The notes below the pieces were generated by a model that saw only the letters and a program-made list of their open reading frames with translations, did no database searches and had not been told where the DNA came from. Shown one piece after another: positions 17,227 to 27,954 of a stretch of DNA of 64,000 bases (positions within the stretch are counted from its first letter, which is position 1; every line of letters starts with the position of its first letter). The translations under genes were made by a program, and so were the position numbers. Source of the DNA: Olsenella urininfantis (GTDB taxonomy: Bacteria; Actinomycetota; Coriobacteriia; Coriobacteriales; Atopobiaceae); NCBI RefSeq assembly GCF_900155635.1, contig NZ_LT732540.1, positions 842,365 to 906,364 of the forward strand, given 5' to 3'.

Positions 17227-17880
17227 TCAGCGCTGCCCGCGGGCAGCATCTCGCGCTCTCTCGAGCACGATCTGGTTGTATGTCTCTATGGTACCCGGAT
17301 AGAGGTAGCGTCTGGTCTCAATGACGAAGGAGACCCCGGACGCGAAGGACTCCCAATACAGCTCTGGCAAGGAGGCGCCCCGGGCCAGCATCTCTCGCAC
17401 CCGCGCTATGCCTGGGCTGGCCTTGCGGAGCGGCTCGATGCCATCCGCAACAAAGAGGATCATGTCCAAACCCGTCATGCGCGCAGACCCGAGCGTGTGC
17501 AGCCTGATGGCCCGAATCACGCTTTCCGGCAGCTCAGGATAGAGCCGAGGGAGCCTTCCTGCAGCCGTGAGACCATGCAGAAGCGGCAAGACGAGGCTAA
17601 GCTCGACCCCAAGGTCAATCCCCTGGCGCATCGCCTCGGCCAGCTGCTCCTCGCCGTCTAGAACCTTATCCCAGTCATGGAGCAGGCCGGCGAGGCGCGC
17701 CTCGAAAGGGTCCTCCCCATAGAGCAGCGCCAGCTCCTCGGCGGTCCTCGCAACCGAGAGGGAGTGGGCGAGGCGCCTGGGCTTTGCCGCGGACATGCGC
17801 GCCCTCAGGTCGCGCTCCACGCGGGCGAGGAGCTCGACCTGCGCCGGCCCATAGCCTTGCCTGAGGGACGAATCAGACAA
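17227..17880 (-). CDS. yqeK: YqeK-family HD phosphohydrolase
   Basis: 217 residues. HD-domain motifs: RLAHSLSVARTAEELALLYG, ARLAGLLHDWDKV, VLPLLHGLTAAGRL and IRLHTLGSARMTGLDMILFVADGIEP. YqeK of Firmicutes hydrolyses Ap4A symmetrically; that activity is inferred from family and from the nadD-yqeK-rsfS context. The start is a TTG at 17880 with GGAGG eight bases upstream; it overlaps the nadD stop by eight bases, consistent with translational coupling. Confidence 0.9.
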   Translation of the reverse strand: MSDSSLRQGYGPAQVELLARVERDLRARMSAAKPRRLAHSLSVARTAEELALLYGEDPFEARLAGLLHDWDKVLDGEEQLAEAMRQGIDLGVELSLVLPLLHGLTAAGRLPRLYPELPESVIRAIRLHTLGSARMTGLDMILFVADGIEPLRKASPGIARVREMLARGASLPELYWESFASGVSFVIETRRYLYPGTIETYNQIVLERARDAARGQR

Positions 17881-18619
17881 TGCCGTCCCCTCCCATGGAA
17901 CCGTAGCGCGCGGGCCTCACGCCATAGAGCTTGTGCTTGTGGATGTAGCCCGTCACGGGGTCTGGCGTCAGGTAGCGTAGGCTCTGAGACGCCGCCACCC
18001 TCGCGCGCAGATAGCTCGAGGAGATGGCCAAGGCAGGAACCTCCAGATATATGACCTTGAAGCCGTAAGGGGACTCGGCGATGCTCCTCTGGGCGGAGCT
18101 CAGGTCATATCCTGGGCGCGTCGCCCCCACCAGCGTGGCGAGCCGGGCTATCTTGTCGGCAGACCGCCAGCCCACGATCTCTGCGATGGCGTCCGCGCCC
18201 GTGATGAAGTAGATTTCGACGTTGTCCGGGTACAGCTCGCGCAGAAGCTCCAGGGTGTCAACGGTATAGGTGACGCCAGGGCGGTCCACCTCGAAGCGCG
18301 AGGCGACGAAGTGAGGGTTGTCCGAGGTGGCGAGAAGCGTCATGGCGTAGCGGTCCTCGCCCAGGGACACGCGCCTGTCCTGCTTGAAGGCAGGGCGACC
18401 GGCGGGCATGAACACCACCACGTCCAGGCCCAGGTCGTCGAAGGCCTGCTCGGCGGCCACCAGGTGGCCATTATGTATGGGGTCGAACGTGCCGCCCATG
18501 ACGCCTAGGCGATAGCTCCTTGCCGGGTCCTGCCCCAGGAGGGGTAGGTCTCCCCTGTCCAGGACACCCTGCGCGAGGTCGACGAGGCGGGAGGACATGA
18601 GCTCGACGTAGCCAGCCAT
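17873..18619 (-). CDS. nadD: Nicotinate-nucleotide adenylyltransferase
   Basis: 248 residues from the ATG at 18619, one base after the proB stop. A longer frame reaching into proB is rejected. Nucleotidyltransferase motif GVMGGTFDPIHNGHLVAAEQ lies near residue 40, with TGADAIAEI and the ISSSYLRARV signature (ISSTxIR equivalent) near the end. It makes NaAD from NaMN and ATP. An unusual 35-residue N-terminal segment (MAGYVELMSSRLVDLAQGVL region) precedes the first strand. Operon with proB and yqeK. Confidence 0.94.
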   Translation of the reverse strand: MAGYVELMSSRLVDLAQGVLDRGDLPLLGQDPARSYRLGVMGGTFDPIHNGHLVAAEQAFDDLGLDVVVFMPAGRPAFKQDRRVSLGEDRYAMTLLATSDNPHFVASRFEVDRPGVTYTVDTLELLRELYPDNVEIYFITGADAIAEIVGWRSADKIARLATLVGATRPGYDLSSAQRSIAESPYGFKVIYLEVPALAISSSYLRARVAASQSLRYLTPDPVTGYIHKHKLYGVRPARYGSMGGDGIV

Positions 18620-18620
18620 G

Positions 18621-19745
18621 CTACAGCACCAGCAGTTCGTCACGATGGATGGCCGGCTGCCCCTTGCACTGGGGGATGAAGCGGGCGATCACGTCCAGCT
18701 TGAGCCCCATCACGCGGCGCATGTCATCAGCTCCATACCGGACGACGCCCCTGCCCACCAGGGTGTCATCCCCGAGGCGAAGGTTTACGACGTCCCCCGC
18801 CGAGAAGCTCCCCACGCATCGCGTGACGCCCACGGGAAGCACCGAAGCCCCGTCCTGCGTGACGGCGCGATAGGCGCCCTCGTCTATGTAGAGGCTTCCG
18901 CGTGCGACCTCGGCAAGGCCGATCCAGAGCTTGCGGGCACTCTCGTGAGCGCAGCCATGTCTGGCCTCGAAGCGCGTCCCCATCTCTTCCCCGTCAAGGA
19001 GTCGCACGAGAACGTCGCGCGCACGGCCGCGGCAGATGACCATGGGGATGCCTGCGGCGAGCATGGCCCGTCCCGCCCTGAGCTTCGTCACCATGCCGCC
19101 CGTGCCGACGGGAGAGCCGGCAGACCCCGCCACGCCCTCAAGCTCGCGCCCGACCGAGTCCACCCTGGGGATGAGCCGTGCCCCAGGGTCTGCTTGTGGG
19201 TTTGAGCTGTAGAGGCCATCGACATCCGAGAGGATCACGTATAGGTCTGCGTTGACGATGCTGGAGACGATGGCGCCCAGCATGTCATTGTCACCAAACG
19301 CGAACTCTGAGACGGAGATGGTATCGTTCTCGTTGATGACGGGGATGGCGCCAAGCGAGAGAAGCCTGCCTATGGTGTTGCGAGCGTTGAGATAGCTCTC
19401 GCGGTCCGTCAGCTCGCGCCTGGTGAGGAGGAGCTGGCCACAGGGGATGCCGTGCCTTGAGAGCTCTGCCGCATAGGCCTCCGTCAGGGCCGCCTGCCCG
19501 GCCGCGGCACAGGCCTGAAGGCCAGGGACGTCCTGAGGGCGACCTGGCAGGCCAAGGCGTTCGAAGCCCGCAGCAACAGCGCCCGACGAGACGATGATGG
19601 GGTGCAGCCCACAACCGACCAGGCGAGCCGCCTGGTCGCAGAGAGAGGCCATGAAGGCCCTGTCCACCCTCCCCCTCTCATCCACCAGGGTAGACGACCC
19701 GACCTTGACCACTATGACCCCAGGGGCCTCGAATACCTCCTCCAC
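18621..19745 (-). CDS. proB: Glutamate 5-kinase
   Basis: 374 residues from the GTG at 19745, four bases after GGGGAG and one base beyond the obgE stop. The amino-acid kinase domain begins VIVVKVGSSTLVDERG and includes IIVSSGAVAAGF, NENDTISVSEFAFGDNDML and the VGTGGMVTKLRAG loop. A C-terminal PUA domain (about residues 275-365) is present. It catalyses the first step of proline synthesis. proA is not in the window. Longer in-frame starts reach into obgE and are rejected. Confidence 0.94.
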   Translation of the reverse strand: MEEVFEAPGVIVVKVGSSTLVDERGRVDRAFMASLCDQAARLVGCGLHPIIVSSGAVAAGFERLGLPGRPQDVPGLQACAAAGQAALTEAYAAELSRHGIPCGQLLLTRRELTDRESYLNARNTIGRLLSLGAIPVINENDTISVSEFAFGDNDMLGAIVSSIVNADLYVILSDVDGLYSSNPQADPGARLIPRVDSVGRELEGVAGSAGSPVGTGGMVTKLRAGRAMLAAGIPMVICRGRARDVLVRLLDGEEMGTRFEARHGCAHESARKLWIGLAEVARGSLYIDEGAYRAVTQDGASVLPVGVTRCVGSFSAGDVVNLRLGDDTLVGRGVVRYGADDMRRVMGLKLDVIARFIPQCKGQPAIHRDELLVL

Positions 19746-19746
19746 C

Positions 19747-21980
<2,234 letters not shown>

Positions 21981-23735
21981 CTAGCCCACCAGTCCCTTCG
22001 TGACAGAGACGACATCGCTGACTTCGCTCGCGCCTTCGAAGGCGCGAGAAACCGATGCCGAGAGCCTGCGAGAGAGCTCGAGCACCTGCGGCGCGGCCAC
22101 ACGAGCACGTCTCATGAGCGCCTCGTCTGCGAAGAGCTCGTGAGGCAGGCCGTCCGCAACGGCTCGCCCGTCATCGACCACCAGCATGCGTGTGGCGAAG
22201 TCGGACACCACCTCCATGTCGTGACAGACCATGACCACGGCGCACCCCTGCTCTCGTGCCGCCTCGACCGCCTCCATGACCACCATGCACTCGCGATAGT
22301 CCAGGCCACTCGTCGGCTCATCAAGGATGAGGAGCTGGGGGTTGGTAACCACCACCGAGGCCAGGGCGACGATCTGACGCTGTCCGCGCCCCAGGGAGAA
22401 GGGCGCCGCACAGGCGGGAAGCCCAAAGTGCTCCACGGTATCCCTCGCGCGGGAGAGGGCCTCGGTTTCCCCTACCCCCAAAAGCCGCAGGCTGAATGCC
22501 ACCTCCTCGACCACGCTCTCCTTGCAGATCTGGCGGTCTGGATCTTGGAAGAGGGTGGACACCCTACGTGCGATCTCGCTCGTGCGGGCACGCCTGGTGT
22601 CGAGCCCCGCGATGGTCACCGTGCCCGAGCTTGGCTTGAGAATGCCGTTCATGAGCTTGGTGGCGGTCGTCTTTCCCGCCCCGTTCTCCCCCACCACGGC
22701 AAGGAGCTCCCCGGGGGCCAGCTCCAGGCTGAGCCCCTTGAGCACCTCTTCTCCCCCAGGATAGGAAAAGCGCACATCCTCGAGCAGGAGCAGGGGCGCT
22801 CCGCCGCTCCCAAGGCACGCCTCGCCTGGCGTGGGGCGAGCCTCCCCTCCCTCGCGCACACGAGACCCTCCCGCGATGCGAGAGATGAGCTCTTCGGCCT
22901 CGTCGACGCTGAGACAGATGTCGGCTGCGCCCGCAAGCCCCAGGGCCTGCAGCTGGTTGGAGATGCGCGTCACGCGCGGGCTGTCCACCCCAAGCTCCCG
23001 CAGTTCCCTTGAATGGGAGAAGACCTCCCTCGGACTGCCGAGGAAGGCAAGGCGCCCCTCGTCCATCACGGCCACCCTCTGGCAGAACTCGCAGAGAAGG
23101 GCCACCTTCTGCTCGATGATGACGACGGTTATGCCCTCCTCCGCGTTGAGCTTGCGCAACGTTTCGAACACCATGCGCGAGCTGGCGGGGTCAAGGGCTG
23201 CCGTCGGCTCGTCGAGCACCATGATCGAGGGGCGCAGGGCCAGGATCGCGGCAATGGCGAGCTTCTGCTTCTGTCCCCCCGAGAGGGTCGCTATCTCCCT
23301 GCGGGCAAGCTCCTCGATCCCGCAGGCCCTGAGCGCGCCACTGACCCGAGAGGGAATCACCTCGTGGGGCACGCCGAAGTTCTCAAGGCCATAGAGCATC
23401 TCGTCCTCGACGTTCGAGGCGACCATCTGGGCGTCGATGTCCTGAAGGACCGAGCCAAGCCGGCGGGAGATGTCCGTAAGGCCCACCTCGCAGCTGTCCG
23501 TTCCCATTACGCGCGCGACGCCACAGAACTCCCCTGCGTAGTGATGGGGAATCGCGCCAGAGAGGATGGAGGCAAGGGTGGTCTTGCCAGACCCCGATGG
23601 CCCGATGACGCCCAGGAACTCGCCTCGCCCGACCTGAAAGTTCAGGTCCCGCACGGCAGGGCGGGGCTGTCCCTCATAGCTGAACGAGACCCTCTCGAGG
23701 CTGATGAGCGCATCGTCTGAAAAAGCTTCTGGCAC
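21981..23735 (-). CDS. ECF transporter ATPase, tandem EcfA-EcfA fusion
   Basis: 584 residues containing two complete ABC ATPases. Domain 1 (about 10-235): Walker A GPSGSGKTTLASIL, signature LSGGQKQKLAIAA, Walker B IMVLDEPTAALD. Domain 2 (about 315-535): Walker A GENGAGKTTATKLM, a non-canonical signature SLGRGQRQIVALA and LLILDEPTSGLD. ECF modules usually have separate EcfA1 and EcfA2; here one chain supplies both, as in YkoD-like systems. The start is GTG at 23735 behind AAGGGTG. It energises the adjacent S and T subunits, apparently for tryptophan uptake. Confidence 0.93.
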   Translation of the reverse strand: MPEAFSDDALISLERVSFSYEGQPRPAVRDLNFQVGRGEFLGVIGPSGSGKTTLASILSGAIPHHYAGEFCGVARVMGTDSCEVGLTDISRRLGSVLQDIDAQMVASNVEDEMLYGLENFGVPHEVIPSRVSGALRACGIEELARREIATLSGGQKQKLAIAAILALRPSIMVLDEPTAALDPASSRMVFETLRKLNAEEGITVVIIEQKVALLCEFCQRVAVMDEGRLAFLGSPREVFSHSRELRELGVDSPRVTRISNQLQALGLAGAADICLSVDEAEELISRIAGGSRVREGGEARPTPGEACLGSGGAPLLLLEDVRFSYPGGEEVLKGLSLELAPGELLAVVGENGAGKTTATKLMNGILKPSSGTVTIAGLDTRRARTSEIARRVSTLFQDPDRQICKESVVEEVAFSLRLLGVGETEALSRARDTVEHFGLPACAAPFSLGRGQRQIVALASVVVTNPQLLILDEPTSGLDYRECMVVMEAVEAAREQGCAVVMVCHDMEVVSDFATRMLVVDDGRAVADGLPHELFADEALMRRARVAAPQVLELSRRLSASVSRAFEGASEVSDVVSVTKGLVG

Positions 23736-23776
23736 AAGATCACCCTTCTGTCGAAACGGGGACAGCCTGGCGGCAA

Positions 23777-24337
23777 CTACCTTCTGGCCGCCTTCTTGAG
23801 CGGAAGATACAGTACCTGCACGATGACGCAGTTTGCAAGCGCCGTGCCGAACACGACGGGCAGCATGGCCACGATGGAGGACGGGGCCGCCCCGAGCACG
23901 ACGACGGTTGCGAAGCTCGCGAAGATGAGGCCCGACACCGCGGTGGTGACGAACGTGCCAACCAAGGGAATCAGCCCCGCCCTGTCACGACCTGGGATTG
24001 CGCGCGCGAAGAGGAACATCACGGCGGATGCGGGAATGTCCCCCAGGTATTCGAGCCCGGGAATCGAGGTGGTTATCTGTATGACCGTCGCGGCGAGGAC
24101 CCCCATGAGAACAGCTTGGGGAAGCGTGGGCTGAAGGATGAGGATGGCCAGGCAGTAGGCGGCAATGACGAACTCGGGCTGGATGCCCGTGATGGCGAGC
24201 GCCTTGCCCACCGTCATGTTGAGGACGAAGCCGGCGGCGAAGAGAATCGCCAGGAGGACGAGGGACGCGACGTCGAGCTTCCCTCCCCTGTCCGACGAGC
24301 TGGTAGTTACGCGACGGGGTTCTTCTGAGGTCTGCAT
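23777..24337 (-). CDS. ECF transporter substrate-binding (S) component, TrpP-like
   Basis: 186 residues from the ATG at 24337 behind AAAGGAAG. About six membrane segments after a charged, serine-rich start. The pattern NMTVGKALAITGIQPEFVI, PQAVLMGVLAATVIQITTS and the ADVP-like GDIPASAVMFLFAR resembles the TrpP (YhaG) tryptophan-transport family. Regulation supports that: the upstream region encodes a leader peptide with three consecutive Trp codons followed by an intrinsic terminator. It is first in an operon with the fused ATPase (41 bases) and T component. Substrate tryptophan is a well-supported inference, not proved. Confidence 0.88.
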   Translation of the reverse strand: MQTSEEPRRVTTSSSDRGGKLDVASLVLLAILFAAGFVLNMTVGKALAITGIQPEFVIAAYCLAILILQPTLPQAVLMGVLAATVIQITTSIPGLEYLGDIPASAVMFLFARAIPGRDRAGLIPLVGTFVTTAVSGLIFASFATVVVLGAAPSSIVAMLPVVFGTALANCVIVQVLYLPLKKAARR

Positions 24338-24383
24338 GGTGCTCTTCCTTTCAGCGCTGGCATTGTGTCGAAGACGACCTTGG

Positions 24384-24421
24384 GACAAACAAAAGGGCCC
24401 CCGGTCAACCCGGGGGCCCTT
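24384..24421 (-). terminator. Attenuator terminator between the Trp leader peptide and the ECF operon
   Basis: 24393-24404 pairs perfectly with 24410-24421 (12 bp, GC-rich, five-base loop). On the minus strand it is followed by UUUUGUUUGU. It lies 32 bases after the leader-peptide stop and 55 bases before the S-component ATG, the layout of a transcription attenuator. An upstream segment (24435-24443) can pair with the Trp-codon region (24480-24488) over nine bases with one G-U, resembling a 1:2 helix. I could not identify a convincing antiterminator. Confidence 0.85.
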
Positions 24422-24452
24422 GCCTGTATCTATATGGCGGCAGTGGCGCGAC

Positions 24453-24527
24453 CTAGGGTCGACGAGGCGAGGAGGAGCTCTGCCACCACCAGTTCATTCC
24501 CAGAAAACGAAGGCTCTTGCCGTGCAT
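24453..24527 (-). CDS. Tryptophan leader peptide (24 aa, three consecutive Trp codons)
   Basis: A 24-codon frame from the ATG at 24527 to TAG at 24453-24455. GAGGAG lies six bases before the start, as good as any ribosome site in the window. Residues 12-16 read NWWWQ: codons 13-15 are TGG TGG TGG (complement of 24483-24491), in a region where Trp is otherwise rare. It is followed by the attenuator terminator and the TrpP-like S component. When charged tRNA-Trp is scarce the ribosome should stall here and allow read-through. The function is inferred by analogy with trpL; the frame, ribosome site and terminator are directly visible. Confidence 0.85.
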   Translation of the reverse strand: MHGKSLRFLGMNWWWQSSSSPRRP

Positions 24528-24627
24528 GGCGAACTCCTCTCTCTCGGTCGTCGGCGTCACAGGCATAAGGCTAGGGCGCCACTGGAAGGACCTCAAGCGC
24601 CCGGGCCCTTCCGTTGCAAGACGGTAA

Positions 24628-24653
24628 CAAAAAAGGGACCCAGAGGGTCCCTT
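24628..24653 (-). terminator. Intrinsic terminator of rplU-rpmA
   Basis: 24633-24641 pairs with 24645-24653 (AAGGGACCC/GGGTCCCTT, three-base loop). It is followed on the minus strand by a run of six Us. It starts seven bases after the rpmA stop and isolates the ribosomal transcript from the Trp-regulated ECF operon. Confidence 0.9.
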
Positions 24654-24659
24654 CGGAAA

Positions 24660-24908
24660 TTAAGCGGTGCGAACGTGCACGTAGTGCTTTGCGCCCTTGG
24701 TGAACTCGACCGTGCCGTCAGCCAGGGCAAAGAGGGTGTCGTCCTTGCCACGACCCACGTTCTCGCCAGGGGTGATGTGCGTGCCGCGCTGACGGACGAT
24801 GATCTGTCCGGTCTTGATTGCCTGACCGCCGAAAATCTTGGTGCCAAGACGCTGGGCGTTGGAGTCGCGCCCGTTACGAGAGGAGCCGAGGCCTTTCTTG
24901 TGAGCCAT
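24660..24908 (-). CDS. rpmA: 50S ribosomal protein bL27
   Basis: 82 residues, complete. It begins [20 protein letters not shown], the mature-type N-terminus that reaches the peptidyl-transferase centre, with no cleavable Firmicutes-type extension. The core has [19 protein letters not shown] and [14 protein letters not shown]. It lies after rplU on the same strand, the universal pair. A strong terminator follows directly. Confidence 0.97.
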   Translation of the reverse strand: MAHKKGLGSSRNGRDSNAQRLGTKIFGGQAIKTGQIIVRQRGTHITPGENVGRGKDDTLFALADGTVEFTKGAKHYVHVRTA

Positions 24909-24945
24909 CGTGTACCTGCCTATCTACTCTTTGAAACTACTCGGA

Positions 24946-25254
24946 CTACTCGGGAAGCTCAGTGACCTGCAGCTTGGTGAGGTTCTGGCGATGGCCCTTG
25001 GTGCGGTGGTAACGCTTGCGCTTCTTGAGCTTGAAGACGAGGACCTTCTCGCCCTTGAACTGGTCGAGGACCTCGCAGCTGACCTTCTTGTCGGCAAGCG
25101 CAGCAGCGTCAACGATGGTCTCCTTGCCGTTGTTCAGCATGAGAACGTCAAGGGCGACCTTATCGCCAGGCTGCGCGTCGAGCTTCTCGACATCGATGAT
25201 GTCGCCCTTGGCAACCTTGTACTGCTTGCCACCAGTGGTAACGATTGCGTACAT
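24946..25254 (-). CDS. rplU: 50S ribosomal protein bL21
   Basis: 102 residues, full length. Seen: MYAIVTTGGKQYKVAKGDII, the central hairpin region and the C-terminal rRNA-binding FKLKKRKRYHRTKGHRQ and LTKLQVTEL. It is first gene of rplU-rpmA; a near-consensus promoter lies about 45-70 bases upstream. Confidence 0.97.
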   Translation of the reverse strand: MYAIVTTGGKQYKVAKGDIIDVEKLDAQPGDKVALDVLMLNNGKETIVDAAALADKKVSCEVLDQFKGEKVLVFKLKKRKRYHRTKGHRQNLTKLQVTELPE

Positions 25255-25294
25255 GTTCTACCCTTCATTACTGGTTCTAGTGCAACAGGCAAAC

Positions 25295-25323
25295 ATCCTA
25301 CCAGCGACCACCTGCTCAGTCAA
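25295..25323 (-). promoter_or_regulatory. Promoter of rplU-rpmA
   Basis: On the minus strand TTGACT (complement of 25318-25323) and TAGGAT (25295-25300) are separated by exactly 17 bases. Transcription should start near 25288, giving a leader of about 34 bases before the rplU ATG. It is the best sigma70-type match seen in the high-GC part of the window. Confidence 0.75.
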
Positions 25324-25385
25324 CAAGAACACGTGGTACACACGCAGAACGCGCCCTGCAAAGGATATCCCCCGGGCACTTCCCC

Positions 25386-26081
25386 TCAGGCTCTTGGCAG
25401 TGCCTCCACAAGACGACCATCTTCCTCGTGCCACTGGCACAGCCTGCACACCCTGAGGGCAGGTGTCTCCTGGCCCAAGGACCGTGCGGCAGCCGCAACG
25501 AGGGTCGCGGGCCGCAGAGACCCCTCGTTCGAGGACCTGCAATCGAGCAGAAACCCCATCCCCGATGGTCTGGGCTCGACCGAGACGAGCGACGAGGCAA
25601 GGTCGATGCGCCTGGGCTTGCCGTTGCGGTCGTAGCACAGTGACCCCTGCTCCCTAAGGAGCCCGATGGCCCCCATGAAGGCAGCGACATCCGCATCATC
25701 GAGAAGGGTCACGCCCCAGCTCGAGCGGGTGAGCCATGCCTCGAGCGCCGGGAGCTCATGGGCGACGTAGCCCGACTGCAGGGGTGCCAGGGCAGGGGGT
25801 GTGCTACGCTTGAGGGCCGCAAGTGCATCCTGGGCATCCACGCGCTCGGTGAGCAGAAGGTCGAAGAACTCTCCCGCGGACGAGGCCCCAACGGGCAGGG
25901 CCTGGGAGAACTGGAGCCTGATGCGGCGGGCGAAGCCGTTGCCCACCGCAAAGGGCAGGCCCGAGCGCCTGACGCAGCGGTTGATGGTGTTGATGACCTC
26001 AAGGTGCCCAAGGTGTGCCAGGCGGTCATGCTTGCTGTAGCGGACGCGCAGCCGAAACTGATCGGCCTTGTTATTTGGCAT
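25386..26081 (-). CDS. TIGR03936 family radical-SAM-associated protein (DUF2344)
   Basis: 231 residues. It begins FRLRVRYSKHDRLAHLGHLE followed by INRCVRRSGLPFAVGNGFA and QFSQALPVGASSAGEFFDL, the DUF2344 pattern. The family always sits beside or is fused to the TIGR03960 radical-SAM protein, as here: the start overlaps the end of that gene by 11 bases. The C-terminal region contains a CRLCQW pair of cysteines. Biochemical function is unknown. The rplU promoter follows downstream. Confidence 0.88.
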   Translation of the reverse strand: MPNNKADQFRLRVRYSKHDRLAHLGHLEVINTINRCVRRSGLPFAVGNGFARRIRLQFSQALPVGASSAGEFFDLLLTERVDAQDALAALKRSTPPALAPLQSGYVAHELPALEAWLTRSSWGVTLLDDADVAAFMGAIGLLREQGSLCYDRNGKPRRIDLASSLVSVEPRPSGMGFLLDCRSSNEGSLRPATLVAAAARSLGQETPALRVCRLCQWHEEDGRLVEALPRA

Positions 26082-27954
26082 GGCGGTCTCCCGCGATCAG
26101 GTTGTCCACCCCAAGCGTTGGGCAGACCCCACAGCCCGTGCAGCTTCGCATGGTGCAGTCGGGCGTGGTGACTCCCTCCATTGCGCGGCGCCACTCCCTT
26201 TGCAGGAAGCCCTTTGACACCGCGGGCGACGTGTGGTCCCAGGGGAGCCTCCTGTCGAGTGCGATGGACGTGCATGCCACGTCATGCAGGCTTATGCCAA
26301 CCGCCTCGGCGGCATCGCACCAGCGCTCAAAACTGAACTCGCCCGTCCAGGCGTCGAAACGCGCCCCGCGCCGCCACGCCTCCAGGATCAGCTCGAAGCC
26401 CCCGCGTCCCATCTTGGAGAGAACCGCCTCCACCAGGGATACCTCCGCATCATGGTAGGAAATCTTGATGTCTCGGTCGCCCGCCGAGCTCAGGAGCAGC
26501 TGCTGGCGACGCACGACCTCGTCCATGTCGAGCTGTCCCGACCACTGGAAGGGGGTGTACGCCTTGGGAACGAACACGGCAACCGAGATGGAGACACTCA
26601 CGCCGCTCTTGCGCCCGCGACCCACCACCTCGCGCCCGATGTCCAAAACGCGCCGCGCCAGCCGAGTGATGCCTAAGATGTCCTCGTCCGTCTCGGTGGG
26701 AAGGCCCATCATGAAGTAGAGCTTCATGCGTCGCCAGCCCATCTCGAAGGCATTGCGCGCGGCCGCCTCGAGGTTCTCCTCGGTGACATTCTTGTTGATG
26801 ACGTCTCGCAGGCGTTGGCTTCCCGCCTCGGGAGCGAAGGTCAGGCCCCCCTTGCGAGCGGCACCCACCTCCGCTGCCATGTCAACGCCGAAGGAGTCGA
26901 GGCGCTGGCTGGGAATGGAGACGCGCACGCCCCGTACGCGCAGGTCGGCGTTGAGCCTGTGAAGGATGGCGGCGCACTGGGAGTGGTCCGTGGTGGAGAG
27001 GGAGGTGAGGGAGACCTCGTCGTGCCCCGTCAGGGCGAGGCCTTGCGCCGCCGCCCCAACGACCTGCTCGAGGGGCCTCTCGCGCACGGGCCTGTAGGTC
27101 ATGCCGGCCTGGCAGAATCGGCAGCCTCGAGCGCATCCCCTCAACACCTCAAGGGCGAGGCGGTCTTGAACGATCCCCATGTAAGGCACGATCTTCTGAG
27201 GGAGTGGATCTGACCTGGACAGGTCGGCGTAGCTGCGCTTCATGACCCGCTCGGGAACGTCCTCCCCGTGCCCTGGGACCGCGTAGCCCCACTCCGTCGA
27301 GCCATCGTCCACAACCAGGTCGTAGAGGCTGGGCACGTAGACCCCCTGCACGTGGGAGAGCTTGCGCAGGATGTCCTTGCGGGCAAGGCCATGGCCCCGG
27401 CCGGCGCGCACGCAGGAGCACATCTCCACGATCGCTTCCTCACCATCCCCCAGAAGCACGGCGTCGAAGATCGGTGAGATGGGCTCGCAGTTCCAGACGG
27501 AAGGGCCACCGGCAATGACAATCGCGTCATCCTCGGATCGATCCTTTGAGCGAAGGGGAATGCGCGCGAGGTCAAGGGTCTCGAGTATGTTCGTGCACGC
27601 CATCTCGTGCGCAAGGGTGAAGCCGACCACATCGAAGGACGCCACAGGAGCTGCGCACTCGAGCGAAAGCAGGGGGATGTCCCTCTCACGCATGAGGTCG
27701 GCCATGTCTTTCCAGGGGAGGTAGGACCGCTCGCAGGAGATCCCCTCGGCGGCATTGAGCTGGTTGTAGAGGATGGCAAGCCCCAGGTTGGGCTGTCCCA
27801 CCTCGTAGGTGTCGGGATAGATCAGGCAGGCGCGGAAGGGCCCGTCCTGCCCCTCGTGAACTCCCCACTCGCGACCAAGGTAGCGAGTGGGCCTCTCCAC
27901 CCTCCCAAGAAGCGGCTCAATGAGCTCGAAGCAGTCCTTCCTCTCCAGCCTCAT
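26071..27954 (-). CDS. TIGR03960 family B12-binding-domain/radical SAM protein
   Basis: 627 residues. A B12-binding-like N-terminal domain (DTYEVGQPNLGLAILYNQLN; VVGFTLAHEMACTNILETLD; IVIAGGPSVWNCEP) precedes the radical-SAM core. Its cluster motif is at Cys274, Cys278 and Cys281 in GCARGCRFCQAG. LTFAPEAGSQRLRDVINK is conserved in the TIM barrel. The C-terminus has a second cysteine group, CTGCGVCPTLGVD, perhaps another Fe-S site. The reaction is unknown; a tRNA- or ribosome-linked modification has been suggested from its constant company with rplU-rpmA and obg. That same company is present here. Confidence 0.9.
   Translation of the reverse strand: MRLERKDCFELIEPLLGRVERPTRYLGREWGVHEGQDGPFRACLIYPDTYEVGQPNLGLAILYNQLNAAEGISCERSYLPWKDMADLMRERDIPLLSLECAAPVASFDVVGFTLAHEMACTNILETLDLARIPLRSKDRSEDDAIVIAGGPSVWNCEPISPIFDAVLLGDGEEAIVEMCSCVRAGRGHGLARKDILRKLSHVQGVYVPSLYDLVVDDGSTEWGYAVPGHGEDVPERVMKRSYADLSRSDPLPQKIVPYMGIVQDRLALEVLRGCARGCRFCQAGMTYRPVRERPLEQVVGAAAQGLALTGHDEVSLTSLSTTDHSQCAAILHRLNADLRVRGVRVSIPSQRLDSFGVDMAAEVGAARKGGLTFAPEAGSQRLRDVINKNVTEENLEAAARNAFEMGWRRMKLYFMMGLPTETDEDILGITRLARRVLDIGREVVGRGRKSGVSVSISVAVFVPKAYTPFQWSGQLDMDEVVRRQQLLLSSAGDRDIKISYHDAEVSLVEAVLSKMGRGGFELILEAWRRGARFDAWTGEFSFERWCDAAEAVGISLHDVACTSIALDRRLPWDHTSPAVSKGFLQREWRRAMEGVTTPDCTMRSCTGCGVCPTLGVDNLIAGDRHAK

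Noticed and set aside
24441..24584. 9-bp complementarity between 24441-24449 and 24576-24584 as part of the Trp attenuator
   Set aside because: The distal arm lies at or upstream of the likely promoter spacer and may not be transcribed, so it was not included in the attenuator model.
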